Shown: positions 26,380 through 35,922, numbered from the stretch's first letter. The stretch is 64,000 nucleotides of DNA from Alistipes indistinctus YIT 12060 (GCF_025144995.1 NZ_CP102250.1:930001-994000); one strand, 5' to 3'. Program-made: numbers and translations. Notes: a model not told the origin generated them from the sequence alone.

Positions 26380-27441
26380 TTATTTCGATGTTAAGGGTAC
26401 ATCTATCACATCCCAATCGATAAGCTCCGAGTCAAAACCGGAACCTCCTCCCTCGGGCTCCACATCGGGCAGCCGCTCGGGCAAGTCCACCTCCACTTCG
26501 AGAGCCGTCGCCCCATGCTGCCCCGGCAGATACCGGATCAGCCCGGTAACATTCGCCTGCTGGTGCACAACGGTCCGGTCCCTGTCCTTCAAGATGAAGA
26601 AAAAGTCCATTGCGATCTGACGGTCGGGCTGGGGAGTAAGCGACGAGGGCTGTTGGCCCGGGATCCCGAACGTGCGGACAGTGGTTGAAATCGTACCTGC
26701 CGTGGTCGAGCCGGGGTTATAGGTTCTGTTGTTTATGGTGAACTGCTGGCTAACGGCCTGCAGTGTACTCCTGTCCCCGCTGAAATTATAGGCCCCCGCC
26801 ATCCCGTTCAAATCGATCAGTGCCGGCATACGAGCATTATTCAAACCCTCCACATGGACAGTGACATTCAATTCGTGCACCTTACGTTCGGGTATCAATC
26901 CTACCAGGGCTTCGATGGATTCCTGCATCCCCGGAGAAGGCGTCTGCCCTTCTGGATTCTGGGTATACCTGACCATTGCACAACTCACTTCGAAATCACG
27001 TACCGTAACCGAAGCCAGGATATCCGGTTCGTAAACGTACGGAACATCGCCCGACCTTAACGGTACGGTGGGGTTGGAATTGATCGTGGCGTACGCTTCG
27101 AGTGTCGACAGATTCTCATATCCGCGTATACCGACCCCATATAGCTGTCCCCGGATCTCATTGAAAACGACAACCGTGTAGGCCCCTTCGGGCACATAGG
27201 CATAGGTCTGTATCCGGTTGGCGCTGTTTTCAAACCGGTGTTCCAGAACCAATTTGCCGTCATTTTTGCTGTAAAACAATGCGGTTACGTTTTGCGGGGC
27301 TATACCGGCTTTCTCCCACAGCGTTCCCATGGGGATAACGGCACGCAGACCCACCACTTCTTCAATAGGGCGGCGGCAACTGCAGAAGAGCAGTGCGACG
27401 GCCAGCATCAATACTGTATATTCATTGTATATGCGTTTCAT
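26380..27441 (-). CDS. DUF5119 domain lipoprotein of a fimbrial locus
   Basis: A 353-residue protein with an N-terminal signal peptide ending in a lipobox (LLFCSC). The pattern IPMGTLWEKAG, ALFYSKNDGKLVLEH and AYVPEGAYTVVVFNEI is that of DUF5119 proteins, which accompany fimbrillin genes in Bacteroidales. The exact role is not established; a pilus assembly or anchoring role fits the context. The gene begins 11 bases after the DUF3575 gene stop, so the two are very likely cotranscribed. Confidence 0.8.
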   Translation of the reverse strand: MKRIYNEYTVLMLAVALLFCSCRRPIEEVVGLRAVIPMGTLWEKAGIAPQNVTALFYSKNDGKLVLEHRFENSANRIQTYAYVPEGAYTVVVFNEIRGQLYGVGIRGYENLSTLEAYATINSNPTVPLRSGDVPYVYEPDILASVTVRDFEVSCAMVRYTQNPEGQTPSPGMQESIEALVGLIPERKVHELNVTVHVEGLNNARMPALIDLNGMAGAYNFSGDRSTLQAVSQQFTINNRTYNPGSTTAGTISTTVRTFGIPGQQPSSLTPQPDRQIAMDFFFILKDRDRTVVHQQANVTGLIRYLPGQHGATALEVEVDLPERLPDVEPEGGGSGFDSELIDWDVIDVPLTSK

Positions 27442-27452
27442 TATTCGCTTTC

Positions 27453-28781
27453 TTACTTGCGGTAACCGCGGTTAATCATCCATACCAGGGATACCTTCAA
27501 TTGGGTCGGACCAACCCAGTGGAAGTTCCCCCGGTTCTTGAGAATAAGGTGCCACTGATCGTCCTCTCCGCATTTTTTGGCAGTGTATTCCCTGTACTTG
27601 CTTCCCATATATCCTAAACCGAGCGAATACTCCATCCGCCAGTTTTTGCTGATGCTGTGGGCAAAACCTCCGGTAATACCCGCTGAAACAAACTCGCCCT
27701 GATATCCTTTTGTCTTCCATTCCACATCATAATAACCACCGCCCGCATATAGACCCGTAAACCATCCCGTCATTTGACTGCGTCCTGTACGCTCACCCCA
27801 CCAGTAACGCAATTCCAGGTTCCCGTTCAGCACTTCCAGGGCGTGTTGTTTTTTTTCCCAAAGCCACCACGGGAACACCCATTCCGTAGCCAATGACCAG
27901 CGCTGCCCCATAGGTATTTCGATACCGGCATTGACCGCAGCTCCTAAATCGTACAGAAGGTTGGTTTTTATCGCAAAAAGCGGCTTGCGTGCCATTGTCG
28001 TCAACGATGGGATTGACAAGGTGTCGCTCGGATCGTTTACCGGATCAGTGCCAGCTTCCGGCACCACCACCTGCCCGGGAAAATCAATAGTCGTTTCTAT
28101 CGCGGTACTGTCTGGCGGGACGGGTACTGTGACAAACTCTTCCTGTTGCTGTGCTTTTTCGGGATTTTCTTCCTTTAAGTAGAATACAACGCTTGTTCCC
28201 GACCGCATAAGCCTTGCAAAGTTGCGTGTCAGGTAATTCTCTGTTGCGCCGCCGCCCAGACGCTTTATCTGAATGAACTTCGATTCTTCATCAAGCGGCA
28301 TCGAAAGTATGCGCAGAAGATCATCCCTGTATGGAACCATCCTGTCAAGTCGGACCTGTTCGAAAAGGTAGCCCCAATTGATAACCGACGGTTTTATAAA
28401 TATTTTCTGTTCATTCAACTCCACATCGGGGAATTTCCATCGGATATGACTTCTTACCGCCATGGCACGTTCGTACGATAAGCGTGAATTGGTCCGGAAC
28501 GATCCGATAAGGGACGAGCTTCCTTCGATGACAATGGAATCCAGTGCGGAGCTAACCGTTATATCCCGGAGTATTTCTTCCAGTTTATTCAATTCGGCCT
28601 GGTTGGTGCGGTACTCCCGCATCAGAAGCGAACTGTTGTTGGCAAAATAAAATACCGCAGTCAATGTATCCTGCCGGTGCCCAGGAGACGCGGCATAGCT
28701 GTAGTTTGTCGCCCCAAAAAACAGCGTCATCGAGGCAAACATGAGCGTGCGCCATAATATATATCTGTTCAATCTGTTCAT
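27453..28781 (-). CDS. DUF3575 outer-membrane protein with OmpA-like N-terminal half
   Basis: 442 residues with a signal peptide. The first half has FYFANNSSLLMREYRTNQAEL and VIEGSSSLIGSF...RLSYERAMAVRSHI, which resembles a periplasmic OmpA-type peptidoglycan-binding fold. The second half (from about residue 270) is the DUF3575 beta-barrel: FAIKTNLLYDLGAAVNAGIEIP, WWLWEKK and RYWWGER, ending in a strand-like LKVSLVWMINRGYRK. DUF3575 proteins are first genes in many Bacteroidales fimbrial loci and are thought to anchor or export subunits. It is the first gene of the cluster, facing the regulator gene across 483 bases. Confidence 0.82.
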   Translation of the reverse strand: MNRLNRYILWRTLMFASMTLFFGATNYSYAASPGHRQDTLTAVFYFANNSSLLMREYRTNQAELNKLEEILRDITVSSALDSIVIEGSSSLIGSFRTNSRLSYERAMAVRSHIRWKFPDVELNEQKIFIKPSVINWGYLFEQVRLDRMVPYRDDLLRILSMPLDEESKFIQIKRLGGGATENYLTRNFARLMRSGTSVVFYLKEENPEKAQQQEEFVTVPVPPDSTAIETTIDFPGQVVVPEAGTDPVNDPSDTLSIPSLTTMARKPLFAIKTNLLYDLGAAVNAGIEIPMGQRWSLATEWVFPWWLWEKKQHALEVLNGNLELRYWWGERTGRSQMTGWFTGLYAGGGYYDVEWKTKGYQGEFVSAGITGGFAHSISKNWRMEYSLGLGYMGSKYREYTAKKCGEDDQWHLILKNRGNFHWVGPTQLKVSLVWMINRGYRK

Positions 28782-28933
28782 TTTTTTATTAATGTGGTGC
28801 TGATAATTATAAAGAGTACAATATATTCGTGTTCAATCGGTTTCAGGAGTACAGAGAATACCATAACTGGTTGCGGATAAACTCTTTAAATTTGATTATC
28901 TGTGATTAGCTGAAGTTTAGTGAAAAACGCTGC

Positions 28934-28941
28934 AAAATTAG
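28934..28941 (-). promoter_or_regulatory. -7 element for the fimbrial cluster
   Basis: CAAAATTA on the plus strand reads TAATTTTG on the minus strand, matching TAnnTTTG. It predicts a leader of about 145 bases before the start at 28781. The divergent gap 28782-29264 is AT-rich and holds no gene. Confidence 0.5.
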
Positions 28942-29160
28942 ACTTTGTTATGCTTGATTTTGTGGTAATTAGCTGTAATATTAGTGTTTTGGTTAAGTGC
29001 CGCGAATCAGAAAAACGATTAATTATCAGCAACATACACATGATTGACAATTATATAATGTTAGGTATATGTTATGTAGTATAGTAGGTCTCTAATTCGA
29101 TTGATTGGAGGTAGATGCAGATTGAGAAAGGATATGGGGCTTAGTTGCACGGAAAATGCA

Positions 29161-29168
29161 TACTTTTG
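29161..29168 (+). promoter_or_regulatory. -7 element for the TPR/HTH regulator gene
   Basis: TACTTTTG fits TAnnTTTG and lies 97 bases before the regulator start at 29265. The -33 element is unclear. Confidence 0.45.
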
Positions 29169-29264
29169 GTATACAATTCGAATCCATATAGCCGCGTGTA
29201 ACTTTCACGAATGAACGGCAATTGTCAACATGTTTAAGGGATTGTTGTTTTTGTGACGGAAATT

Positions 29265-30860
29265 ATGAAACAGACTATAATTTTGACATTATGTCTCTTG
29301 GGGTGCTGTGTGGCGTCCGGAGAATCATTGGCGCCAGACTCGCTTTTCATCAGGTTGGATGCGTCTATCGCTAACCGTTCGTTTTACATAGAGCAAAAGA
29401 ACGATACATTGATCGAGCTCAAGAACCGGTTGCTCAATGCTGCTTCGCTGGAACAGAAATATGAGCTTTCCAAAGAATTGGTCTCTCAATACAGCAATTA
29501 TGAAAACGCCCCCACGTTATATTATGCCGACCAATGTCTGGAAATAGCCAGGCAATTGGGCGACCGGAACCTCATTACGGAATCTCTCCTGCGCCGGGCA
29601 AACTACCTGCGCTTTTCAGGGCTTACACACGAGTCCCTCTCCATTCTGGAATCAATTGATCCCGATAAGCTGCCCGTTGAATTACGGAAAACGTATTATA
29701 AAGTGTATATGCACGTATGCCACAGTTACACCAAGCTTCAGAATGATTCTCACTACAGGGATAAATACATAGAGCTGGCACTTCGGAATGCGGATTCATA
29801 CCTGGCCTTGGAAAGAGGCGATGAATCGGAATATTTAAGTGTCCAGGCTTACAAATTTTATTTGGAAAAAAATTACCAACAAGCCATCAATACCATTAAA
29901 ACCCTGCAGAAAAGGGATGACGTCAAGCCTTATCTGAGTGCCGAATATCTGTATTATCTGGGGTTGGTTTATCTCGAACTGGGAGATAACTATAAGCGTG
30001 TGTCTCTCGAAGCATTCACAAGAAGCGCGATAATTTCCAATGAGTTGGCTATGACAAATTTGCTGTCACTTTTATATGTAGGCAGATTGCTGATCAATTC
30101 TGACAATCCTTACGCACACATGGCCGATGAATACATAAATGTTGCCGTCGAAGATGCGGTTATCTTCGGAGACAGTTATAGAGCGGACCTTATCAAATCC
30201 ACCTATTATTACACATTGCAGATCAATCTGGAGAGAGCTGAAGCGCGCAAAAAAACGTTAGAAATAGTCGCTGTTGTCGTTTCCATCTTTTTAGTGACGC
30301 TGGGGTTTTGTCTGTTTTTGTTGCTGCGCAGCAACAAGGAGAACAAAAACAACCGTAAAAAATTGTCGGTAACGAATGCCCGCCTGCAGGATTCCGCACT
30401 GAGGATGGAGGCATATCTTAAATTATTCATCAACCGAAATTTAGTACAGATAGAAAAGGCAGAAAAATACAAAAAGCAGCTATTGAAAATGCTAAACGGC
30501 AGTACGTCCTGCGAAAAAATAAAGCAGGATATATCCTCTATGTTCGATATGAACGAGGATTATAATAGCCTATTGGCCGATTTCGACAAATCGATCACCG
30601 ACCTTTTCCCCCATTTTGCCGACGAGGTCAATAAACTGCTCAAGCCGGATCAGTTATATACGTACGATCAGAATTCGGCCAATAAATTGAATACCGAGTT
30701 ACGTATATTGGCGCTGGTAAGACTGGGAGTTGCCGATAACAAGCAGATCGCCTCCTTTTTCCGTATTACGCTCCAATCGGTGTATAACTACAGGAGCAAG
30801 GCCCGGGGCCGGGCCGTAAACGAAGATACCTTCGATGACGATATAATGAAGATTTTATAG
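29265..30860 (+). CDS. membrane-bound TPR regulator with C-terminal HTH (DUF6377-like)
   Basis: About 531 residues from the ATG at 29265, chosen because it gives a proper signal sequence (MKQTIILTLCLLGCCVAS). A periplasmic tetratricopeptide-like helical region spans about 30-320. A single transmembrane helix follows at about 332-354 (VAVVVSIFLVTLGFCLFLLL), then a charged coiled coil, then a LuxR-like HTH near residues 475-510 (ILALVRLGVADNKQIASFF, then SVYNYRSKARGR). Periplasmic sensing is thus linked to DNA binding in one chain. It is divergent from the fimbrial cluster, so it is the obvious candidate regulator of it. The family name is from memory. Confidence 0.78.
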   Translation: MKQTIILTLCLLGCCVASGESLAPDSLFIRLDASIANRSFYIEQKNDTLIELKNRLLNAASLEQKYELSKELVSQYSNYENAPTLYYADQCLEIARQLGDRNLITESLLRRANYLRFSGLTHESLSILESIDPDKLPVELRKTYYKVYMHVCHSYTKLQNDSHYRDKYIELALRNADSYLALERGDESEYLSVQAYKFYLEKNYQQAINTIKTLQKRDDVKPYLSAEYLYYLGLVYLELGDNYKRVSLEAFTRSAIISNELAMTNLLSLLYVGRLLINSDNPYAHMADEYINVAVEDAVIFGDSYRADLIKSTYYYTLQINLERAEARKKTLEIVAVVVSIFLVTLGFCLFLLLRSNKENKNNRKKLSVTNARLQDSALRMEAYLKLFINRNLVQIEKAEKYKKQLLKMLNGSTSCEKIKQDISSMFDMNEDYNSLLADFDKSITDLFPHFADEVNKLLKPDQLYTYDQNSANKLNTELRILALVRLGVADNKQIASFFRITLQSVYNYRSKARGRAVNEDTFDDDIMKIL

Positions 30861-31136
30861 ACTGAATTTTGGTAATGGGGGATTACGGGTAGACGAAACT
30901 GCTTAGCCGGCTTAAACCTCGCCTAAATTCGCATTCGAAGGGTATTTGCTGTTAATTCCGGAGGTATTAAAGATCCCCAGGCGGATCACATAAGGCTCCT
31001 GCCGGATTACATTTTAAAATATTAAAAATAAGCCTCTTGCACACGACATTATCAGTTTTCATAACAGATACGATACGGGATCTATACAGAGTCTCGTAAT
31101 GACTATATTAATGATGTCCTGTGATCTCTGGCAGAA

Positions 31137-31640
31137 TCACATTAGTCGTTCCTTCGTAAACTTCATGCTGCTTATAGTAACCGCCGCGCACTGGGCATTG
31201 CTTTTCGCCATTTCATGTATTTCCCGCAAGGATGATCTTTCCTCTGTTCTGTCGAAAAATTTCTTTGGCTTATATTTGATCTTGAAATAATCGAGCTGCG
31301 CTTTGTAGTTGTCCTGTGACGTGAGACAAGTATCGAGCAGATATTCTTTGATTTGCGGCCACTACTGAAGTCCCCCGACAGTAAAACATCTTCAGTTCAT
31401 CGGTGATGATGAACGGAACGAAACCGTTTGCCAGACACTCTTTGAACATAAGCAGGCGTCCTACGCGCCCGTTGCCGTCCTGGAACGGGTGTATCACCTC
31501 AAAACGCTGATGCAGGTCGATCACATCCTCAAATGTTTTTATCTTCTTTGCATTGTATTCTTTCAATAAGATTTTCATTTTTTATGTACCTCCGCAGGTG
31601 TGGTTTGAAAAGCCCTCACATACAATGACGGACGATATAT
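31137..31640 (-). pseudogene. Fic-family AMPylase remnant, frameshifted
   Basis: The central part (31270-31578) encodes the Fic motif HPFQDGNGRVGR, followed by LLMFKECLANGF and PFIITDELKMFY. After FYCRG the expected continuation is in another frame: KEYLLDTCLTSQDNYKAQLDYFKIKYK, running to a stop at 31137-31139. Upstream, QTTPAEVHKK is in a different frame from MKILLKEYN, joined at an A run near 31580. At least two frameshifts and loss of the N-terminal part therefore make this a decaying gene. An active short protein from 31578 would keep the motif but lack the surrounding helices. Confidence 0.8.
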
Positions 31641-31866
31641 GATTGCAACCGTACAGCAGAAAACATCCACCCCACCTACACCACATTTTCGCAAAATGCT
31701 GTCAAGCGGTTACCGGAGCGAAAATCCGAGATAGAAGTGAGGGTAAATACTTCCATTGCTCTCATCCACGGAAAACAGGATGAAAAGACTAACGAAACTC
31801 ATTATCTAACCCGCCTATTTTCATTCACCATTTTCATCCGATCCAAACCGCCAAAACAAAGCCGCC

Positions 31867-31902
31867 CTTTTTCGTATCCGGAAAGAGCCGGATACGAAAA
31901 AG
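31867..31902. other. long perfect hairpin downstream of the cupin gene
   Basis: CTTTTTCGTATCCGG and its exact complement CCGGATACGAAAAAG form a 15-bp stem with a 6-base loop, 27 bases beyond the cupin stop. There is no T run outside the stem, so it may be a 3' stabilising structure or an unusual terminator for the leftward operon. The rest of 31641-31929 holds nothing I recognise. Confidence 0.6.
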
Positions 31903-31929
31903 GATGGCTCCGACAGCGTCGAAGGTCGG

Positions 31930-32256
31930 TTAGTCTCTTATCATTGTCAGCAACATCTTGAAGCGGGTGACCGCACGCAGGGAGTGTTTCACTCCGGCCG
32001 GCATAATAACCGACTCCCCTCTCTTCAAACGCAACGGCTGCCCAGCGAGCACAATTTCCACCTCGCCTTCCAGATTCTGCACCAATGCATCGAAGGGGGC
32101 AGTGTGTTCGCTCAAGCCCTGCCCTTCATCGAACGAGAAAAGCGTAATATTACCCGCGTCGTTTTTCAACACCTGTTTGCTGACGACACCTCCGTCCGCA
32201 TAACCGACCATATCAGCCATAATCATAACGGAGGATTTCGGGAAAGTCTCTTTCAT
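31930..32256 (-). CDS. small cupin-domain protein
   Basis: A 108-residue single-domain cupin. Motif 1 is FSFDEGQGLSEHTAPFDALVQNLEGEV with His and Glu ligands, and motif 2 is RLKRGESVIMPAGVKHSLRA with the second His. Similar small cupins bind a metal, and their substrates are mostly unknown. It starts 11 bases after the hydroxylamine reductase stop, so it is almost surely in that operon and probably takes part in nitrosative or redox stress handling (inference). Confidence 0.88.
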   Translation of the reverse strand: MKETFPKSSVMIMADMVGYADGGVVSKQVLKNDAGNITLFSFDEGQGLSEHTAPFDALVQNLEGEVEIVLAGQPLRLKRGESVIMPAGVKHSLRAVTRFKMLLTMIRD

Positions 32257-32267
32257 AACGTCTTATT

Positions 32268-33911
32268 TTATTGAATCCAGTTTTTCATATCGTTTTCCAC
32301 ATCGGAGATTCCGCCGATTCCGAATTTTTCGACCAACACCTTGGTTACGTTCGGAGAGAGGAAAGCAGGGAGCGTCGGGCCGAGGTGAATGTTCGTGATG
32401 CCCAGGCTGAGCAGGGCAAGCAGTACGATCACCGCCTTCTGCTCGTACCAGGCAATGTTGTAAACGATCGGCAGGTCATTGACACTCTTCAGCCCAAAGG
32501 CCTTTTGCAGGGCCAGTGCGATCATCACCAGCGAGTAACTGTCGTTGCACTGTCCGGCATCGAGTACGCGCGGAATGCCCCCGATATCCCCAAGCGGCAG
32601 CTTGTTGTAACGGTACTTGGCGCAGCCGGCCGTTAGGATTACCGTATCTTTTGGCAGCGCTTCAGCGAAATCGGTATAATACTGGCGGGATTTGAAGCGT
32701 CCATCACATCCGGCCATCACGACGAATTTACGGATCGCTCCCGATTTCACGGCCTCCACCACTTTGTCGGCCAATGCGATCACCTGGTTGTGGGCGAATC
32801 CTCCGACGATCTCACCCTGTTCGATCTCGGTCGGCGGAGCGCACCGTTTGGCATGTGCGATCAGCGCGGAGAAATCTTTCGGCTTGCCCTCCTGCCGGTC
32901 GGGAATGTGGGTTGCGCCGGAAAGCCCCGACGAGCCGGTCGTATAAATCCGGCCGGCATAGGTCGCATTTTTGAGCGGAGGCACGATGCAGTTGGTCGTG
33001 AAAAGGATCGGGCCGTTGAATGTCGCGAACTCCTCGCGTTGGCGCCACCAGGCGTTGCCGTAGTTGCCGACGAAATGCGGGTATTTCTTAAATGCCGGAT
33101 AGTAATGGGCCGGCAGCATTTCGCTGTGGGTATAGACGTCCACGCCGGTTCCGGCCGTCTGTTCGAGCAATTCTTCAAAATCCTTCAAATCATGTCCGCT
33201 GACGAGAATACCCGGATTTTTGCCCACCCCGATATTGACTTTAGTGATTTCGGGATTGCCGTAGGTAGTCGTATTGGCTTTGTCGAGCAGTGCCATGGCT
33301 TTGACTCCGCATTCGCCAACGTTCAGAACCAGCGCCGTAAGCGCGTCTGCATCGATATCCGGGCGGCAGACTTCGGCAAGCGCATTTTCGATCATCGCAA
33401 AAATATCGGGATCGGCAAATCCGAGGTTCAGGGCGTGCTCGGTATAGGCTGCCGCACCTTTTACCCCGTAAATAACCATCTGTTTGAGCGAACGGATATC
33501 TTCGTTTTCCATGCTCAATACGCCGACCCTCTCTGCTGCCGATTCATACCGGTCCGGGGCAGGATGGAACGCTACCTCCGGCAGCGAAGGCAACCCGATG
33601 CTGCGTTTTTTCGCCGTCCCGATCAATTCGTTTTTCATCGAAAGAGCTTTGTCGATACGCATTTTAAGCGCCTCATCGTCGAAATTAGCGTTGGTAATCG
33701 TACTGAACAGCGCGTCGATTATCTGGCGGCTGGCCTTCTCTTCGGCTGCGCCTTTATCGCGCAGGGCTCGGTTGACAATCGCCTCCCCGCGAACGGCATA
33801 CAGCAGTACATCCATCAATTCGGCCGTCCGGGGCAGCTTGCCGCAAACTCCCTGTATCGTGCAACCTTTTCCTCCGGCCGCTTCCTGACACTGAAAACAG
33901 AACATTTCCAT
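32268..33911 (-). CDS. hcp: hydroxylamine reductase / hybrid cluster protein
   Basis: A 547-residue hybrid cluster protein. The N-terminal [23 protein letters not shown] binds the first Fe-S cluster with the Cys spacing of class I/II Hcp. The hybrid cluster ligands appear later in GECGVKAM, in the [34 protein letters not shown] segment, and in a Glu/Cys pair. Hcp reduces hydroxylamine in vitro and is known to act on nitric oxide and in S-nitrosylation in anaerobes. It is the middle gene of an operon with a ferredoxin-like protein (24-base gap) and a cupin. A start two codons later (33905) is also possible. Confidence 0.96.
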   Translation of the reverse strand: MEMFCFQCQEAAGGKGCTIQGVCGKLPRTAELMDVLLYAVRGEAIVNRALRDKGAAEEKASRQIIDALFSTITNANFDDEALKMRIDKALSMKNELIGTAKKRSIGLPSLPEVAFHPAPDRYESAAERVGVLSMENEDIRSLKQMVIYGVKGAAAYTEHALNLGFADPDIFAMIENALAEVCRPDIDADALTALVLNVGECGVKAMALLDKANTTTYGNPEITKVNIGVGKNPGILVSGHDLKDFEELLEQTAGTGVDVYTHSEMLPAHYYPAFKKYPHFVGNYGNAWWRQREEFATFNGPILFTTNCIVPPLKNATYAGRIYTTGSSGLSGATHIPDRQEGKPKDFSALIAHAKRCAPPTEIEQGEIVGGFAHNQVIALADKVVEAVKSGAIRKFVVMAGCDGRFKSRQYYTDFAEALPKDTVILTAGCAKYRYNKLPLGDIGGIPRVLDAGQCNDSYSLVMIALALQKAFGLKSVNDLPIVYNIAWYEQKAVIVLLALLSLGITNIHLGPTLPAFLSPNVTKVLVEKFGIGGISDVENDMKNWIQ

Positions 33912-33935
33912 AATTGTTTTGTATTTAGTGAGTAA

Positions 33936-34859
33936 TTAGATCCATTGGTCGTCGATTACCTCGCCGCCGGCCGAGAGGACGACCGTTTTGACTGGAATGT
34001 GCCTGCGGGCCTTTTCCCGCGCCTGTCGGGCGATCTGCACCAATCCCCGGCAGCAGGGGACTTCCATGACGAGCACGGTCAGCGTATTGATTTTCGCTCC
34101 ATCGATCATTTCCGTCAGTTTGCCGACGTAGGTCTGCGTGTTGCTGTCGAGCTTCGGACATGCGATTGCCAGCGATTTCCCGCGCAGGAAACGATTGTGG
34201 AAATCCCCGCAGGCAAAAGCGGTGCAATCGGCCGCCAACAGCAGGTCGGCATCCCGGAGGAACCCGGCCTGCGGATTGAGCAGATGAAGCTGAACCGGGA
34301 ATTGCCGCAGTTCAGAACATCGTAACTCCCCGTACGGAGCGGCGTTTGGTGCCGGGGCCGCTGCGAATCCGGCTTGCGGCCACCTGATCTCCCGCGCCAT
34401 CGTTCCCGGACAGCCGCAGGCGAGCGGTTCGTTCCGTCCGGCGGTATCCGGCCGGAATGAACCGGACACGCAATTTCCACTCGACTCCGAAGTAATCCCG
34501 ATTTTTTTCGGATCAACATGTATGCCGCGTTTTTTCAGGCAATCCAATCCCTGCGCAACCCACTTGTGTTCATTGTGTTCGTGCAGGTGCCTGAGGTGCG
34601 CGATGAGAACGGCTTCACCTTTCGGGGCGAGGCGCTCCATGACGGCCTCCTCATCGTAGGGGGCCGCCTCACGCTCTTCGAACGCGATCGCCCCCACCGG
34701 GCACTCCCCGATACAGGTGCCGAGGCCATCACAGTAAAGGTCGCTGATCATGACCGCTTTACCGTCAATCAGTTGCAGGGCTCCTTCGTGGCAACCGTCG
34801 ATGCAGTTTCCACAGCCGTTGCAAAAGGCTTCGTCTATTCTGATAACCGTGCGTTTCAT
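33936..34859 (-). CDS. 4Fe-4S ferredoxin-type protein, likely Hcp electron donor
   Basis: A 307-residue protein with two N-terminal 4Fe-4S motifs: CNGCGNCIDGC and, further on, CDGLGTCIGEC. The C-terminal half contains paired Cys residues in CGCPG and ADCTAFACGDFHNRFL and a VMEVPCCRG segment, resembling larger iron-sulfur proteins that accompany Hcp in anaerobes. It is the first gene of the operon and its promoter carries the likely Crp/Fnr site. The role of passing electrons to Hcp is inferred from gene order. It is cytoplasmic. Confidence 0.88.
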   Translation of the reverse strand: MKRTVIRIDEAFCNGCGNCIDGCHEGALQLIDGKAVMISDLYCDGLGTCIGECPVGAIAFEEREAAPYDEEAVMERLAPKGEAVLIAHLRHLHEHNEHKWVAQGLDCLKKRGIHVDPKKIGITSESSGNCVSGSFRPDTAGRNEPLACGCPGTMAREIRWPQAGFAAAPAPNAAPYGELRCSELRQFPVQLHLLNPQAGFLRDADLLLAADCTAFACGDFHNRFLRGKSLAIACPKLDSNTQTYVGKLTEMIDGAKINTLTVLVMEVPCCRGLVQIARQAREKARRHIPVKTVVLSAGGEVIDDQWI

Positions 34860-34882
34860 TTTTTCGTGCTTTTTGTTTCAGG

Positions 34883-34890
34883 CAAAATTA
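34883..34890 (-). promoter_or_regulatory. -7 element of the hcp operon
   Basis: CAAAATTA on the plus strand is TAATTTTG on the minus strand, a consensus -7. The predicted start is near 34880, about 20 bases before the first gene. Confidence 0.6.
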
Positions 34891-34909
34891 TGGCAACAGA
34901 CAGCCAACA

Positions 34910-34929
34910 AGTGTCACTATTGTTACACT
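34910..34929. promoter_or_regulatory. palindromic Crp/Fnr-type operator in the hcp divergent gap
   Basis: AGTGTCACTATTGTTACACT is a 20-bp palindrome with 7 of 8 arm positions matching. Its centre is about 40 bases upstream of the predicted start of the hcp operon, the classic position for activation by a Crp/Fnr protein. The divergent gene encodes such a protein. Confidence 0.75.
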
Positions 34930-34975
34930 CGAAAAAATTATTCTACCTTCGCATACGCACCGACAAGAGACTGCT

Positions 34976-35683
34976 ATGGACTATTCGGCATTGACCCACA
35001 TCCCCCTGTTTGGGCAGATAACGCCCGATGAGCTCGAAGGAATCTTCAATGAATTGAACATTCATGAAAACAGCTTCAAGAAAGGCGAGATTCTCGCTTT
35101 GCAGGACGAACCGGCAAACCGGCTTATCATCCTGCTCAAAGGGAGTGTCAAGGCCGAAATGACCGATCCGTCGGGGAAAGTGGTCAAGGTGGAGGATATC
35201 GAAGCCCCCAACCCGTTGGCGGTCCTGTTCCTGTTCGGGCGGGACAACCGTTTCCCGGTACAGGCCACCGCGCGGGAGCACGTCGAAGCGGTCGTAATCC
35301 CTAAGCAGTCAATCCTGAAAATGCTCTCCATGAACGAAACGATCCTGAAAAACTACCTCGATATTTCGGCCGATTTTGCCTCCCGGCTGAGCCGGAAACT
35401 GCACTTCATGTCATTCCGCACGATCCGGCAGAAGACCGCCATGTACCTGCTGCACCTCGCTAAAGTATCCGGCACGGAGACGGTCGAACTGGACAAAACG
35501 AAAGCCGCTTTGGCCGAATATTTCGGGGTGTCGCGCCCTTCGCTCGAACGGGAGATGACCCGTATGCAGCAGGAGGGGCTCATCGTCGCCGAACGCCGCA
35601 GGATAACGATCTCCGACAAACGAAAATTAGCTCAACTTCTTCATTGTATATTCACTTTAGTCATTATACATTTAAATACCTAA
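34976..35683 (+). CDS. Crp/Fnr family regulator, HcpR-like
   Basis: A 235-residue protein with an N-terminal cyclic-nucleotide-binding-type sensor domain (residues 15-125, with ILALQDEPANRLIILLKGSVKAEM), a dimerisation helix and a C-terminal winged HTH (TKAALAEYFGVSRPSLEREMTRMQQEGLI). It lacks the clustered Cys residues of classical oxygen-sensing Fnr, consistent with the HcpR branch, which responds to nitrosative stress in anaerobes and controls hcp. It is divergent from the hcp operon with a matching palindrome between them. The HcpR assignment rests on context. Confidence 0.88.
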   Translation: MDYSALTHIPLFGQITPDELEGIFNELNIHENSFKKGEILALQDEPANRLIILLKGSVKAEMTDPSGKVVKVEDIEAPNPLAVLFLFGRDNRFPVQATAREHVEAVVIPKQSILKMLSMNETILKNYLDISADFASRLSRKLHFMSFRTIRQKTAMYLLHLAKVSGTETVELDKTKAALAEYFGVSRPSLEREMTRMQQEGLIVAERRRITISDKRKLAQLLHCIFTLVIIHLNT

Positions 35684-35803
35684 GAGATCAGAGTATGGAA
35701 TAAGTCCGATTTTTCATTAGTCTGCGAGACCGGAAAAATATTCCGACCCCATACTCTTTACACCAGAATCCGGATAGTTCGTTGCATGGACAGCCGAAAA
35801 CAT

Positions 35804-35835
35804 CTTGCATCCGAAGGTTTTATTCCGTATTTTTG
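35804..35835 (+). promoter_or_regulatory. promoter before the secreted Cys-rich protein gene
   Basis: CTTG (35804-35807), a 20-base spacer and TATTTTTG (35828-35835) fit the Bacteroidetes -33/-7 pattern, with the start codon at 35923. Confidence 0.55.
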
Positions 35836-35922
35836 TCATAAGGAACACCCTTTGAAGGTATTGTCTGCAAGAGCCATCATCCCAAACTGCTCGCAATATA
35901 TTAAGCTAAAATTTTCGATCCC

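Noticed and set aside
31270-31578. Functional short Fic protein
   Set aside because: The expected tail and upstream parts lie in other frames, so it is more likely a remnant.
32790-33935. Long open frame of 381 codons opposite hcp
   Set aside because: It is antisense to a clear hcp gene and shows no motif of its own.
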